Positions 1 through 8,557 of a stretch of DNA of 52,605 bases are shown in pieces. The stretch lies in contig QMMN01000014.1 of NCBI GenBank assembly GCA_003647275.1, positions 1-52,605 of the forward strand, given 5' to 3'. The notes beneath the pieces were generated by a model that saw only the letters and a program-made list of their open reading frames with translations, was not told the DNA's origin and ran no database searches. Each line of letters begins with the position of its first letter. The stretch's first letter is position 1. A program made the translations under genes and the position numbers. This DNA comes from Deltaproteobacteria bacterium (lineage in GTDB: Bacteria > Desulfobacterota > Desulfobacteria > Desulfobacterales > C00003060).

Positions 1-163
1 AGCGCCTGCGCTGCGCGTAAGAACAAAACACCTTTTAAACCCAATATTCCATTATTCCAACCTTCCACTATGAGCGCTACGCTTCACTGCGTGTCCAATT
101 GGGGCGAAGCCCCTAAGTTCTTAAAGGGAATTGTAACTGAATTTCGGGTTAGGGGGTTTAGCC

Positions 164-826
164 ATGGAAGTCCTGTGTGAAAGCTGCAAGGCCAAGTTTA
201 AGATCCCAGACGAAAAGCTACCTGCGGGCCAGGTGGTTTCCCTCAAATGCCCAAAATGCAAGGGCAAGATAGAGATTGACACGCGACCTGGTGCCCAGGC
301 GGCCACACCGACCACAACCCCGAAGACCCCCCTTGATGAGGTGGCCTCAGATACCTATGACGCCTCTGAGAAACCCTTTGATTTTGTGGAAGAAGGGGTT
401 GAGACGGCCTTGATCTGCGAGCAGGATAAAGGCATAAGAGAAAAGATACGTTCTACTCTTCAGAAGATGGACTACCACGTCACAGAGGCAGCATCAGCCC
501 GGGATGCCCTGAAGTTCATGCGATTTCACGTCTTTGACTTGGTCATGCTGGATGAAAACTTTGATGGGGCAAGCCCTGAATCAAACCTTGTGCTGCAATA
601 CCTGAAGCGCCTTCCGATGAACACCCGCCGGAATATCTTTGTCCTCCTTTTGGGGCAGGGTTTCAGAACCGGTGACAACATGATGGCCTTTAATAAGAGC
701 GTGAACCTGGTCGCTAACCTGAAGGACATAGATGAGCTTGAAAAGGTCCTGGTGCGATCCTTGAAAGAGAATGAAGAGTTCTACCGCGTGCTAAAGGAAT
801 CTCTCAAAAAGGTGGGCCGGGCCTGA
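164..826 (+). CDS. Zinc-ribbon plus receiver-like domain protein
   Basis: The 220-residue protein opens with an MJ0042-type zinc ribbon: CESC at residues 5-8 and CPKC near 29-32, followed by a basic stretch. A low-complexity Pro/Thr linker leads to a receiver-like fold from about residue 78 (ALICEQDKGIREKI, then FDLVMLDENFDG). The phosphoacceptor-like Asp in VMLDE is present, but the usual C-terminal Lys-Pro pair is replaced by VANLKDID, so it is probably a pseudo-receiver that binds partners rather than a normal phosphorelay protein. The start ATG follows an AGGGGG-rich Shine-Dalgarno region. It converges with the TPR gene, whose stop lies only 3 bp away. The function is unknown; a link to pilus regulation is only positional. 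Confidence 0.8.
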   Translation: MEVLCESCKAKFKIPDEKLPAGQVVSLKCPKCKGKIEIDTRPGAQAATPTTTPKTPLDEVASDTYDASEKPFDFVEEGVETALICEQDKGIREKIRSTLQKMDYHVTEAASARDALKFMRFHVFDLVMLDENFDGASPESNLVLQYLKRLPMNTRRNIFVLLLGQGFRTGDNMMAFNKSVNLVANLKDIDELEKVLVRSLKENEEFYRVLKESLKKVGRA

Positions 827-829
827 TCG

Positions 830-2545
830 TCACGCTTCCCTGACAGGGAACCAATCTTCCCGGATAATCTTCCATTGACCTTCTTCCTCTTTTAAGTAGA
901 GATATTTTGTCCCAATATCTGTGTGGTTATCAGAGGCATACTTCTGCAGAAAATAGACAATGATGCGGCCTTTGTATTCAGAGATTTTTATATCCTGGAC
1001 CTCGATTTTCTTGATTTTGTGATCCTTAAACAATGCTTTTTTATACCTTAACCACTGGGCCCGGTTCATGTTTCTATGGGCAAATTCACTGTGATAATGT
1101 GATACATACCTTTTAAAATCCTGCCTCTCCCATGCGTCCTTCCATAAATGGACGAATATCTCTATCTCTTTGGCAAGTTTGTCGCTCACGGGCGCTCGGG
1201 CTTTTGAACCGGCCGTGAGCGGTTCACCCTTTTTTGCGAGAAGTGAGTTGGCCTGTTCGAGGTGTGGGGCAACTTTCTCTTTCCAGGCAGGATTCAAATC
1301 GATGACAGATTGAAATTCCAAGACAGCTTCCAGGTAATGACCCTGCTGTTCATATATTTGGCCTAAATGCCAATGGGACTCAACATTATCCTTGATCTGG
1401 ATCGATTTCTCAAATTCCGGGATGGCTGCTTCTTCCTTTCCAAGCTTTTCATAGATCATGCCCATATAAAGGTGAACCAGGGATTGATCTGCAGTGCCAC
1501 CGACTGACTTTTGCATGGCTGACAGCGCCTTGGGATACATCCCAAGAAGGTAGTAAGCAACGCCCAGCTGGTAACAAGACTCAGGGTGATCAGGGTCAAG
1601 AGCGAGGGCCGTTTCATACTCTTTAACCGCCTCTTTGTATTTTTCTTTATTTTGTAAGGAAAGTCCCCTATCATAAAATATCCTTGCGCCATAAGAAGGG
1701 TCCAGCGCGGCGGCCTTCTTGAATTCGGCCATGGCTTCCTTGTCTTTTTTTTCTTCTCGATGTATTAAGCCCAACAGAAAGTGTGCCTTTGCGTCATTAT
1801 TATTGACTTTTAATGCCCTTCGGTATTCATGATCGATTTCAGCCATTGTGGGGTTAAGTTCTAAGACCTTCCCGTACTGATCAATCGCGCATCTTAGATA
1901 AAGGTGGGCCAGGTTAAGGTGAGCCAATTCATTTTGTGGATCAAGCTGGATCGCCTGTTTAAGCGCCTGTTCGGCAAGCTCTTCCCTTTCTGTGTCAGCA
2001 TAAAGAATCCCTATTGACTGATGGTGCTTTGACCGGGAAGGATCTAATCTGATGGCCTCCTTAAATGCCTGTTCGGCGAGTTCCATATTTCCTACAATGA
2101 AATACATAATACCTAATGTGTGATGGGCCCTTGACTGGGAGGGATCTATCTCTAAGATGGCTTTTAGTTCTGAGATTGCTTCTTCGTTCATCTTTTTTTC
2201 AATATAGGCAAGGACCAGATTATAACGAGCGATGAATAAAGATGGGTTGATGGCGATTGCGTCTTTCCATTCCTTGACGGCATCATGAAACTTCCCCGTC
2301 TTAATATACGCCAACCCCAGGTCATTATGGGCATCAGCATGATCCGGATGCAATTCTATCAGCTTTTTAAGCGTTTCTATGGCCTCGTCATATTCTCCTT
2401 TTTCGAGCAGGCTCCTGGATCGCTCGTGTAAGGGAATCTCATCACCGGCCACGCTGAAAACGGGGCCCATGATAAAGAAAAAGGGCAAGAAAAAGCACAT
2501 CAGGATGCAGGGTCGTGGTTGGCGAATCATGATTCGTTCAGACAT
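830..2545 (-). CDS. Exported TPR-repeat protein with C-terminal NTF2-like domain
   Basis: This is a protein of about 571 residues. An N-terminal signal sequence (PRPCILMCFFLPFFFIMGP, then VFSVAG) precedes about ten tetratricopeptide repeats (e.g. AHNDLGLAYIKTGKFHDA). One repeat in the middle, near NLAHLYLRCAIDQYGKV, is irregular and looks shortened. The last ~115 residues (from EIEIFVHLWKDAWERQDF to EGQWKIIREDWF) look like an NTF2/SnoaL fold as in Cds6-type periplasmic proteins. Three consecutive ATGs lie directly after AGGAGAG; the third (2545) has the best spacing and is chosen, while 2551 is also possible. It is likely a periplasmic scaffold for protein-protein contacts. It is transcribed divergently from the pilus ATPase gene and may share a control region with it. 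Confidence 0.85.
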   Translation of the reverse strand: MSERIMIRQPRPCILMCFFLPFFFIMGPVFSVAGDEIPLHERSRSLLEKGEYDEAIETLKKLIELHPDHADAHNDLGLAYIKTGKFHDAVKEWKDAIAINPSLFIARYNLVLAYIEKKMNEEAISELKAILEIDPSQSRAHHTLGIMYFIVGNMELAEQAFKEAIRLDPSRSKHHQSIGILYADTEREELAEQALKQAIQLDPQNELAHLNLAHLYLRCAIDQYGKVLELNPTMAEIDHEYRRALKVNNNDAKAHFLLGLIHREEKKDKEAMAEFKKAAALDPSYGARIFYDRGLSLQNKEKYKEAVKEYETALALDPDHPESCYQLGVAYYLLGMYPKALSAMQKSVGGTADQSLVHLYMGMIYEKLGKEEAAIPEFEKSIQIKDNVESHWHLGQIYEQQGHYLEAVLEFQSVIDLNPAWKEKVAPHLEQANSLLAKKGEPLTAGSKARAPVSDKLAKEIEIFVHLWKDAWERQDFKRYVSHYHSEFAHRNMNRAQWLRYKKALFKDHKIKKIEVQDIKISEYKGRIIVYFLQKYASDNHTDIGTKYLYLKEEEGQWKIIREDWFPVREA

Positions 2546-2602
2546 CATCATCTCTCCTAAAGAGGCTCCCCAATTTTTAGAAAACGTTCGGTTATATGTC
2601 AA

Positions 2603-2631
2603 GGACAATCCGAACATCGATCGGACTGTCC
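2603..2631. promoter_or_regulatory. Inverted repeat in the divergent control region
   Basis: GGACAaTCCGA and TCGGAcTGTCC face each other across 7 bases, with one symmetric mismatch. It sits between the start of the minus-strand TPR gene and the start of the plus-strand pilus ATPase gene. It could be an operator shared by both genes or an mRNA hairpin. No regulator is identified. Confidence 0.4.
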
Positions 2632-2758
2632 ACGTTCAGCGCATCACTTTCTGTAAAGGGGTTTGTTTGGCCTTGCAATTCAACCCGACAAATTGTAAAT
2701 ATACAGAGACAGGTGTTAATGCCGGTGTGAGGGCAAGATGGTTGAAAGGAGTCGTGTG

Positions 2759-4462
2759 ATGCCACCGATCGTTCGGAAAAAATTAGGCGAAATGCTTATA
2801 GAGGCGGGGAAGATTACCCGGCAGCAATTGGAGCAGGCCTTATCAGAGCAACGCAAATCAGGCGAAAAGCTGGGCAAGACGCTTGTTAGATTGCACATAC
2901 TGGAGGAAAAAGAGATCATTGAGACCTTAAGCCAGCAACTTAAGATTCCGATTATAGATTTGAGTCATTACCGGCTTGATAAGGAGCTGACTCGTTTGAT
3001 CCCCGAGGATATAGCCAGAAAGTATCAAATATTCCCTCTGTATAGAAACTTGAATGTTTTGACCGTGGCCATGGTAGACCCCTTGGATGTTTACGCGATA
3101 GATGAAGTCATTCGGATAACTCAGCACGAAGTGGAACTTGCCATATGTACAGAGGCTGATCTCAAGCAAGCCATAGATCGATATTATGGTACATCCACGC
3201 TTGTAGAAGAGGCCATAAAAAGTATCACGGAAGAAGAATCCTTAGAGCCTATTGAACGAGAAGCCGAAAGGATCGAGATTGATAGATTGCGTGATATTGC
3301 CGAGGATACACCGGTTATCAGATTGGTTAACAATCTCCTGGTCCAGGCTGTTCGGGAAGGTGCCAGTGATATTCATATAGAACCAGAGGAAAACAGCTTA
3401 AGGATTAGATTCAGGATAGACGGCACGCTCCATGAGATGTCTTCCCCACCCAAACAGATGCAGCTCCCTGTTATTTCCCGGGTCAAGATTATGTCCAAGA
3501 TGGATATTGCAAAAATGCGTGTCCCGCAAGATGGCCGTTTTGATGTAAGCATAGAGGGGAAAGAGGTCGGAATTCGTGTCTCTACCTTTCCAACCTACCA
3601 TGGAGAAAATGTCGTGATGCGCCTTCTGGATAAGACGACATCTCTTTATGGGCTAGACAAGATTGGCTTGTTGGAAGAAGATCAAAATAGGTTAGAACAT
3701 GTCATAAAAAGACCTTATGGATTTGTGTTGGCCACGGGTCCTACAGGATCTGGTAAGACAACCACCCTTTATGCTGTCCTAAACACGATTAATTCTGTAG
3801 AAAAAAATATCATTACCATAGAAGATCCAATTGAATATACGATGGAACTGGTGCGGCAATCTCAGATCAATCCCAAAGCGGGCCTTACTTTTGGAACGGG
3901 ATTGCGCGCCATTTTAAGGCAGGACCCGGATATCATTATGGTGGGAGAGATTCGAGACAAAGAAACAGCTACGATCGCAATACAGTCTGCCCTCACAGGA
4001 CACCTGGTTCTTTCTACGCTCCACACCAATGATGCGCCGTCTGCAATAACACGTTTAATTGATATGGGCGTTGAGCCTTTTTTGGTGGCATCCTCAGTCA
4101 CCGCGGTCGTTGCTCAACGCCTGGCTCGAATGATTTGCGAACATTGCAAGGAACCTTACACACCTTCTACAGAAGTTTTGGAAAGGATGGGGCTGACAGA
4201 TCTTGAGAATCCTGTTCTATACCGCGGCAAAGGTTGCCCGCAGTGCAGGAATACCGGTTGTAAAGGACGAACCGGCATATTTGAGATCTTAACCGTGAAT
4301 GATGAAATCAGAGCGCTTGCGATGGGCAAACCATCCTTTGATGTCATCTTAAAAGCTGCTCAAAAGGCTGGCATGCGGACGATGAAGGAAGATGCCATCT
4401 TAAAGGCATTGAAGGGAATCATAGCTCTTGAAGAGGCCCTGACCGTCGTTCAAATGGATTAA
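2759..4462 (+). CDS. mshE: MshE/PilB/GspE-type pilus assembly ATPase
   Basis: This 567-residue cytoplasmic hexameric ATPase would power pilus or pseudopilus polymerisation. The N-terminus carries two MshEN-type repeats (KLGEMLIEAG...LEQALSEQ and KLGKTLVRLH...IETLSQQ), the c-di-GMP-binding module of MshE ATPases. Both begin with K where the consensus has R, and the second has H where the consensus has G. Walker A is GPTGSGKTTT near residues 327-336; RQDPDIIMVGEIRD is the Walker B region, and STLHTND is the His box. Four cysteines (CEHC near 457, CPQC near 492) form the zinc site of GspE proteins. The start ATG was chosen because AAAGGAG lies 7 bases upstream; an upstream ATG at 2738 lacks this. 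The platform gene follows 52 bp downstream. Confidence 0.93.
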   Translation: MPPIVRKKLGEMLIEAGKITRQQLEQALSEQRKSGEKLGKTLVRLHILEEKEIIETLSQQLKIPIIDLSHYRLDKELTRLIPEDIARKYQIFPLYRNLNVLTVAMVDPLDVYAIDEVIRITQHEVELAICTEADLKQAIDRYYGTSTLVEEAIKSITEEESLEPIEREAERIEIDRLRDIAEDTPVIRLVNNLLVQAVREGASDIHIEPEENSLRIRFRIDGTLHEMSSPPKQMQLPVISRVKIMSKMDIAKMRVPQDGRFDVSIEGKEVGIRVSTFPTYHGENVVMRLLDKTTSLYGLDKIGLLEEDQNRLEHVIKRPYGFVLATGPTGSGKTTTLYAVLNTINSVEKNIITIEDPIEYTMELVRQSQINPKAGLTFGTGLRAILRQDPDIIMVGEIRDKETATIAIQSALTGHLVLSTLHTNDAPSAITRLIDMGVEPFLVASSVTAVVAQRLARMICEHCKEPYTPSTEVLERMGLTDLENPVLYRGKGCPQCRNTGCKGRTGIFEILTVNDEIRALAMGKPSFDVILKAAQKAGMRTMKEDAILKALKGIIALEEALTVVQMD

Positions 4463-4514
4463 TGATAGAGAATTTCCATTTTTATTTTGAGCGTTCAGCT
4501 TAAACCTGATTGAT

Positions 4515-5732
4515 ATGCCTACATTCACTTACAAGGCCCAGACCGAAGACGGATCCCCCGTAAGCGGAACCATGGAAGCAGACTCCCCACCTGCGGTAGC
4601 CGCCCAATTGGACAGTATGGGGTACTTTCCCATTTCTATTACTGAAAAAAAGGGATTTTCCTTTGATGATCTGGTTTCCAGATTTGAGCGGGTGAAGATC
4701 GAGGATCTTATATTTTTTACCAGGCAGTTACTGACCATCACCAAATCGGGTATCCCCCTCTTATCAGGGCTTAAAGCCCTTGAACAACAAACTGAAAACA
4801 AAAAACTGAAACATGTTATTTCGATGATTGCTAAAGATGTGGATCAAGGGAAGAGCTTTTCTTCGGCCCTTGCCAAGTATCCGGACATTTTCCCGGAACT
4901 TTATGTCAATATGATCGAAGCCGGTGAACTGGGGGGCACCTTAGATGATATCTTAGATCGATTAATTTTTACGCTCGAATTTAACATGAAAACCAGCACC
5001 AATCTTAAAGCTGCGATGCGCTATCCAGTTTTTGTCGTGGTTTCGCTCTGTGTGGCGTTTGGTATCGTGGTTACACTTGTGATCCCAAAGTTTTCGGTGA
5101 TCTTTGAGAGGTCGACAATGGACCTTCCCGCCCCCACCCGGATCATGTTGCTTTTGAATTTCGTCGTGCAAACTTACTGGTATTACTTGCTGTTCGGTAT
5201 AGGCATGGTTGCCATTGCTTTTTTCATATATATCCGGCAAGAGTCCGGGCGGCTTAATTGGGACCATCTCAAATTAAGAATCCCTATCGTGGGTCCAATT
5301 TTTCTGAAGATTTATATGTCCAGGTTTTCCAGCATGCTCGAGACACTCTCTCGAAGCGGCGTTTCGATCGATACGGCATTGGACGTGGTCTCAAGGACCT
5401 TGGGAAATGCGTATCTTGCTTTGAAGACAAGAGAAATCGCAGAGAAGGTAAGATCAGGAAGAGGGATTACCGACTCTTTGAGAGAAAGCGATATTTTCCC
5501 CCCCTTGGTTGTCCGAATGGTTTTTACGGGTGAGGAGTCAGGTTCTCTGGATGATATGTTGCGGGAAGTTACCAATTACTATGAAAGAGAGATAGATTAT
5601 AGCGTGAGCCGGTTATCTTCCTATATCGAGCCCGTTCTGACAGTCGGTTTGGGGATTATGGTCCTTTTCATGGCCTTGGCCATATTTCTTCCCTGGTGGG
5701 ATATGATCAAGACTTTTAAGGTTGGAAGGTGA
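4515..5732 (+). CDS. mshG: MshG/PilC/GspF inner-membrane platform protein
   Basis: This 405-residue polytopic protein would form the inner-membrane platform on which the assembly ATPase acts. It has the family's two tandem T2SSF domains: the first from about residue 67 (FFTRQLLTITKSGIPLL) and the second from about 270 (FSSMLETLSRSGVSI). Both share the G-E-SG motif (IEAGELGG and FTGEESGS). Membrane segments lie near residues 171-190, 222-240 and 375-395. The N-terminal PTFTYKAQTEDG is the typical opening of the family. It ends with a 4-base GTGA overlap with the histidine kinase gene, so the two are probably translationally coupled. Confidence 0.94.
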   Translation: MPTFTYKAQTEDGSPVSGTMEADSPPAVAAQLDSMGYFPISITEKKGFSFDDLVSRFERVKIEDLIFFTRQLLTITKSGIPLLSGLKALEQQTENKKLKHVISMIAKDVDQGKSFSSALAKYPDIFPELYVNMIEAGELGGTLDDILDRLIFTLEFNMKTSTNLKAAMRYPVFVVVSLCVAFGIVVTLVIPKFSVIFERSTMDLPAPTRIMLLLNFVVQTYWYYLLFGIGMVAIAFFIYIRQESGRLNWDHLKLRIPIVGPIFLKIYMSRFSSMLETLSRSGVSIDTALDVVSRTLGNAYLALKTREIAEKVRSGRGITDSLRESDIFPPLVVRMVFTGEESGSLDDMLREVTNYYEREIDYSVSRLSSYIEPVLTVGLGIMVLFMALAIFLPWWDMIKTFKVGR

Positions 5733-6838
5733 GGAGCGAGTCAAAAAAATTTCAGATTCGACTTATCATTGGCATTCCTCTCATTTTTTTTGGCCTGACC
5801 ATATTTACGGCGATCCTTACTTGTTACTTGACCACGGATTATCTGAACTCTTCGATAAGCCTGACACATAGATTAAAAATTCATGCCCCTTATTTATTTC
5901 GACTGCAGCTTTGGGTTTTTGGGATGGCTATTTTCTCGTTTTTGTGCGGACTCGGTCTCATTTATGCGATTATCTATCCTATTAAGAAGCTTCTCGCTCG
6001 GGCTGAAGAGCTCGCGGTCCCCCATAGAGAAGGTGTAAGCTTGCCTTCTGCGAAAAGTGATGATGAAATAGAATATTTTTGCAGTATATTCGATGAGGTG
6101 TTAATCCTTTTAAAATCACATTTAAGAGAAAAGGAACTGAGAGAAGCAATGCCTCTCTTAGATCGAGTCAGAAGAGCAGATCAATTGGCAGCCTTAGGCT
6201 TTTTATCAGCGCGCCTGGCCCATGAGATTAGAAACCCATTGGGTTCTATCCAGGGGCTGGTGGAACTGATGGACAAGGATTTTCAAAAGGATGATGCCAA
6301 AAAGGGCTATGTCAGGGTGATCTTAAAATCTATCGAAAGATTGAATGTGTTGGTTGAGGAGCTGTTAAAGTTTGCCCGGCCCGGCTCTGAAGTATTGGAA
6401 TATCATAATATCAACCATGTCCTGGGGGAAGCAATCAGTTTTGTCAAGAATGAATTTGTGGCAAAGGGAATGGAAGTCATAGAAGACTATCAAGACAACC
6501 TGCCATTGATTCAAATTGATCATCAAAGAATATATCAAGCCTTTTTAAACATCATTCGAAATGCCTTCCAGTTCGCCCCCGAGGGGGAAACGATCCGAAT
6601 TGCCACGATGAACCAACCAACAGGCTTTATTGGCATCTGTTTTTTTAATTCAGGGTCTTATATCCCTGTGGAGGATTTGGATAGAATCTTTGTGCCGTTT
6701 TTTACAACCCAAGAAAGCGGGGTGGGCCTGGGATTATGCATTGCCTATCATACCATTGCCGCCCATGGGGGGCGTATTCGGGTAGAAAGCAGCCCGGATT
6801 CCGGGACCACGTTTATTGTAGAATTACCAAAGGATTGA
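5729..6838 (+). CDS. PilS/NtrB-type membrane histidine kinase
   Basis: This is a 369-residue sensor kinase. Two membrane segments (about residues 10-32 and 58-82) bracket a very short extracytoplasmic loop, then a HAMP-like region, then HisKA with the phosphorylatable His in LAHEIRNPLGS. The catalytic domain has an N box (AFLNIIRNAFQFAP) and a G box (GVGLGLCIAY). With so small a periplasmic loop it may sense signals in the membrane, as PilS senses pilin subunits. The start is GTG, overlapping the stop of the platform gene. The partner is the sigma-54 response regulator 122 bp downstream. An MSHA-type locus does not normally contain an internal two-component system. Confidence 0.92.
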   Translation: MRSESKKFQIRLIIGIPLIFFGLTIFTAILTCYLTTDYLNSSISLTHRLKIHAPYLFRLQLWVFGMAIFSFLCGLGLIYAIIYPIKKLLARAEELAVPHREGVSLPSAKSDDEIEYFCSIFDEVLILLKSHLREKELREAMPLLDRVRRADQLAALGFLSARLAHEIRNPLGSIQGLVELMDKDFQKDDAKKGYVRVILKSIERLNVLVEELLKFARPGSEVLEYHNINHVLGEAISFVKNEFVAKGMEVIEDYQDNLPLIQIDHQRIYQAFLNIIRNAFQFAPEGETIRIATMNQPTGFIGICFFNSGSYIPVEDLDRIFVPFFTTQESGVGLGLCIAYHTIAAHGGRIRVESSPDSGTTFIVELPKD

Positions 6839-6847
6839 GGCGTTTGA

Positions 6848-6945
6848 GCTGGTAAGCTGGTAAGTTGATGAGGTGTCAAATGGTTGAGATTTTACTTCCT
6901 TTGCCTTTCCACACTTAACAGCTTAACAGCTCATCAGCTTATTAG
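6848..6945. repeat. Inverted arrays of an 8-bp unit
   Basis: In the gap between the kinase and regulator genes, three units of GCTGGTAA-type sequence (6848-6871) face four units of CTTAACAG-type sequence (6914-6945). The second array is close to the reverse complement of the first, so the region could fold into a long imperfect hairpin. Related AGCTT-rich words recur near 8400-8446, upstream of the pilin promoter. Confidence 0.5.
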
Positions 6946-6960
6946 CTTCCATAAGGAATT

Positions 6961-8355
6961 ATGACCGAAAAAATTCTGATCATTGAAGATGATGAGGCCA
7001 TGCAATTCTTTCTTTCCGAGGCCTTAAAAAAACAGGGTTACCGGGTTATTCCCTTTTTGGATGCTGAAAGCGCCTTCATCTGGCTGGAAAAAGAACGCTG
7101 TGACCTCATCCTTCTGGATATCAAGCTCCCGGGCATTGATGGCATAGAGGCCATTGGCCCCATCCGGGAGCGATCTGATGCCATCATCATTGTGATCACC
7201 GCTTTTGGGGCTGAGAAGCATGCATTAGAAGCGATCCGGAAAGGCGCCTATGACTATTTCACCAAGCCTTTTAAATTGGAGGAGATGGAAATCACCATCA
7301 AGAGGGCGCTGGAAAAACACCGATTAAGAAGAGAGCTTGAGGCATTAAAACAAAGGGCGAGAGAGTCTATGCTGTTTCCAAATATCATAGGTCAGTCCAG
7401 GGCGATAAAAGAGGTTTTGAGCCAGGTCGCCAGGGTGGCTGATTCTGATGTGACGGCGCTGATTCTGGGAGAAACTGGAACCGGCAAGGAACTCATCGCT
7501 CAGACTATCCATGATCATAGCCCCAGAAAAGGTAAGCCCTTTATCAAGCTCAACTGTGTGGCTATCCCGGAAGGACTCCTCGAAAGTGAACTTTTTGGTC
7601 ATGAAAAGGGGGCATTTACAGGAGCTGTTAGTCGAAAAATAGGAAAATTTGAGCTGGCCGATCAAGGGACCATATTTTTAGATGAGATCGGTGACATGGC
7701 GCTATCTACTCAGGCCAAAATACTCAGGATATTGCAAGAGAAAGAATTGGAAAGGGTTGGCGGAACGCTGCCCATGAAGGTGGATGTCAGGGTGATCGCA
7801 GCAACCAACAAGAATTTGGTATCAGAGGTCAGGGAGAAGAGATTTCGGGAGGATCTGTTTTATCGACTCAACGTGGTCACCATCTTTCTCCCTCCCTTAC
7901 GGGAGCGAAAGGAGGATATTCCCTTACTGGTCGATCACATTATGGAGAAGATGTCCAAAGCATCGGGCAAAAAGATATATCAGATATCAAAAAGCGCCAT
8001 GGAGATCTTGACGGAATATTCATGGCCTGGAAACGTCAGAGAACTTGAGAATGTGGTTGAGCGAGCGATGGTCATGGTGGAAGAGGATACAACGGTCATC
8101 ACCCCATCTCACCTCCCTTTACATCTCAGAGGGTTGCCAGAGGAAATCATTTTCGAATTCCCAAAGGAATCCGCTTCATTGGATGACGCTGTATCGGCAT
8201 TTGAAAAGGAGCTTATTCTAAAAGCCTTATACAAGACAAAGGGTGTCCAATCTCAGGCCGCCCAGCTACTCGGTATCACCGAGAGAAGCATGTGGCATCG
8301 CATAAAGAAATATGCTATCGATATAGATAGGATCAAGGGGCTACAAGATTTGTAG
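6961..8355 (+). CDS. Sigma-54-dependent response regulator (PilR/NtrC family)
   Basis: This 464-residue protein has three domains in the canonical order. The receiver (1-120) has the acidic pair EDD near 9-11, phosphoacceptor Asp53 in LLDIKLPG, and Lys in TKPF. The AAA+ domain has Walker A GETGTGKE near 170, the sigma-54 contact loop GAFTGA near 218, and Walker B IFLDEIGD. The C-terminal Fis-type helix-turn-helix is SQAAQLLGITERSMWHRIKK. It should activate RNA polymerase-sigma-54 when phosphorylated by the kinase just upstream. The obvious targets are the two sigma-54 promoters at 8453 and 14058. A palindrome overlapping its own stop codon is a candidate binding site. Confidence 0.95.
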   Translation: MTEKILIIEDDEAMQFFLSEALKKQGYRVIPFLDAESAFIWLEKERCDLILLDIKLPGIDGIEAIGPIRERSDAIIIVITAFGAEKHALEAIRKGAYDYFTKPFKLEEMEITIKRALEKHRLRRELEALKQRARESMLFPNIIGQSRAIKEVLSQVARVADSDVTALILGETGTGKELIAQTIHDHSPRKGKPFIKLNCVAIPEGLLESELFGHEKGAFTGAVSRKIGKFELADQGTIFLDEIGDMALSTQAKILRILQEKELERVGGTLPMKVDVRVIAATNKNLVSEVREKRFREDLFYRLNVVTIFLPPLRERKEDIPLLVDHIMEKMSKASGKKIYQISKSAMEILTEYSWPGNVRELENVVERAMVMVEEDTTVITPSHLPLHLRGLPEEIIFEFPKESASLDDAVSAFEKELILKALYKTKGVQSQAAQLLGITERSMWHRIKKYAIDIDRIKGLQDL

Positions 8356-8376
8356 CTTATCCTACAATGTTTGTAG
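8340..8376. promoter_or_regulatory. Paired CTACAA-N3-TTGTAG palindromes (candidate enhancer sites)
   Basis: Two perfect palindromes, GCTACAA-GAT-TTGTAGC (8340-8356) and CTACAA-TGT-TTGTAG (8362-8376), have centres 21 bp apart, two helical turns. They lie about 85 and 105 bp upstream of the sigma-54 promoter at 8453. This is the normal place and phasing for upstream activator sites of an NtrC-type protein. The first overlaps the stop codon of the regulator gene. Binding is inferred. Confidence 0.55.
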
Positions 8377-8452
8377 AGAGCGTATGCTTATTGATCTCTG
8401 GTCACTGCTCATTGAGCTTTCAGCTTGTAACTTTGAGCTTATAGCTTTAATG

Positions 8453-8468
8453 TGGCACAAATTTTGCA
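8453..8468 (+). promoter_or_regulatory. Sigma-54 (-24/-12) promoter of the pilin gene
   Basis: TGGCACAAATTTTGCA matches the sigma-54 consensus TGGCAC-N5-TTGCA exactly. It lies about 90 bp before the major pilin-like start codon and just downstream of the two CTACAA palindromes. The sigma-54 activator gene is immediately upstream. Confidence 0.85.
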
Positions 8469-8557
8469 ATTTATATGGAGTAAAAACATGTAAATTCAAG
8501 CTCTTATTTTATATACACTCTAACCGTTTAATTACTCAACCCGGGAGGTGACAAAAA

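Noticed and set aside
6848-6945. CRISPR-like array
   Set aside because: Units are 8 bp without spacers and occur in two facing orientations; this is a simple repeat, not a CRISPR.
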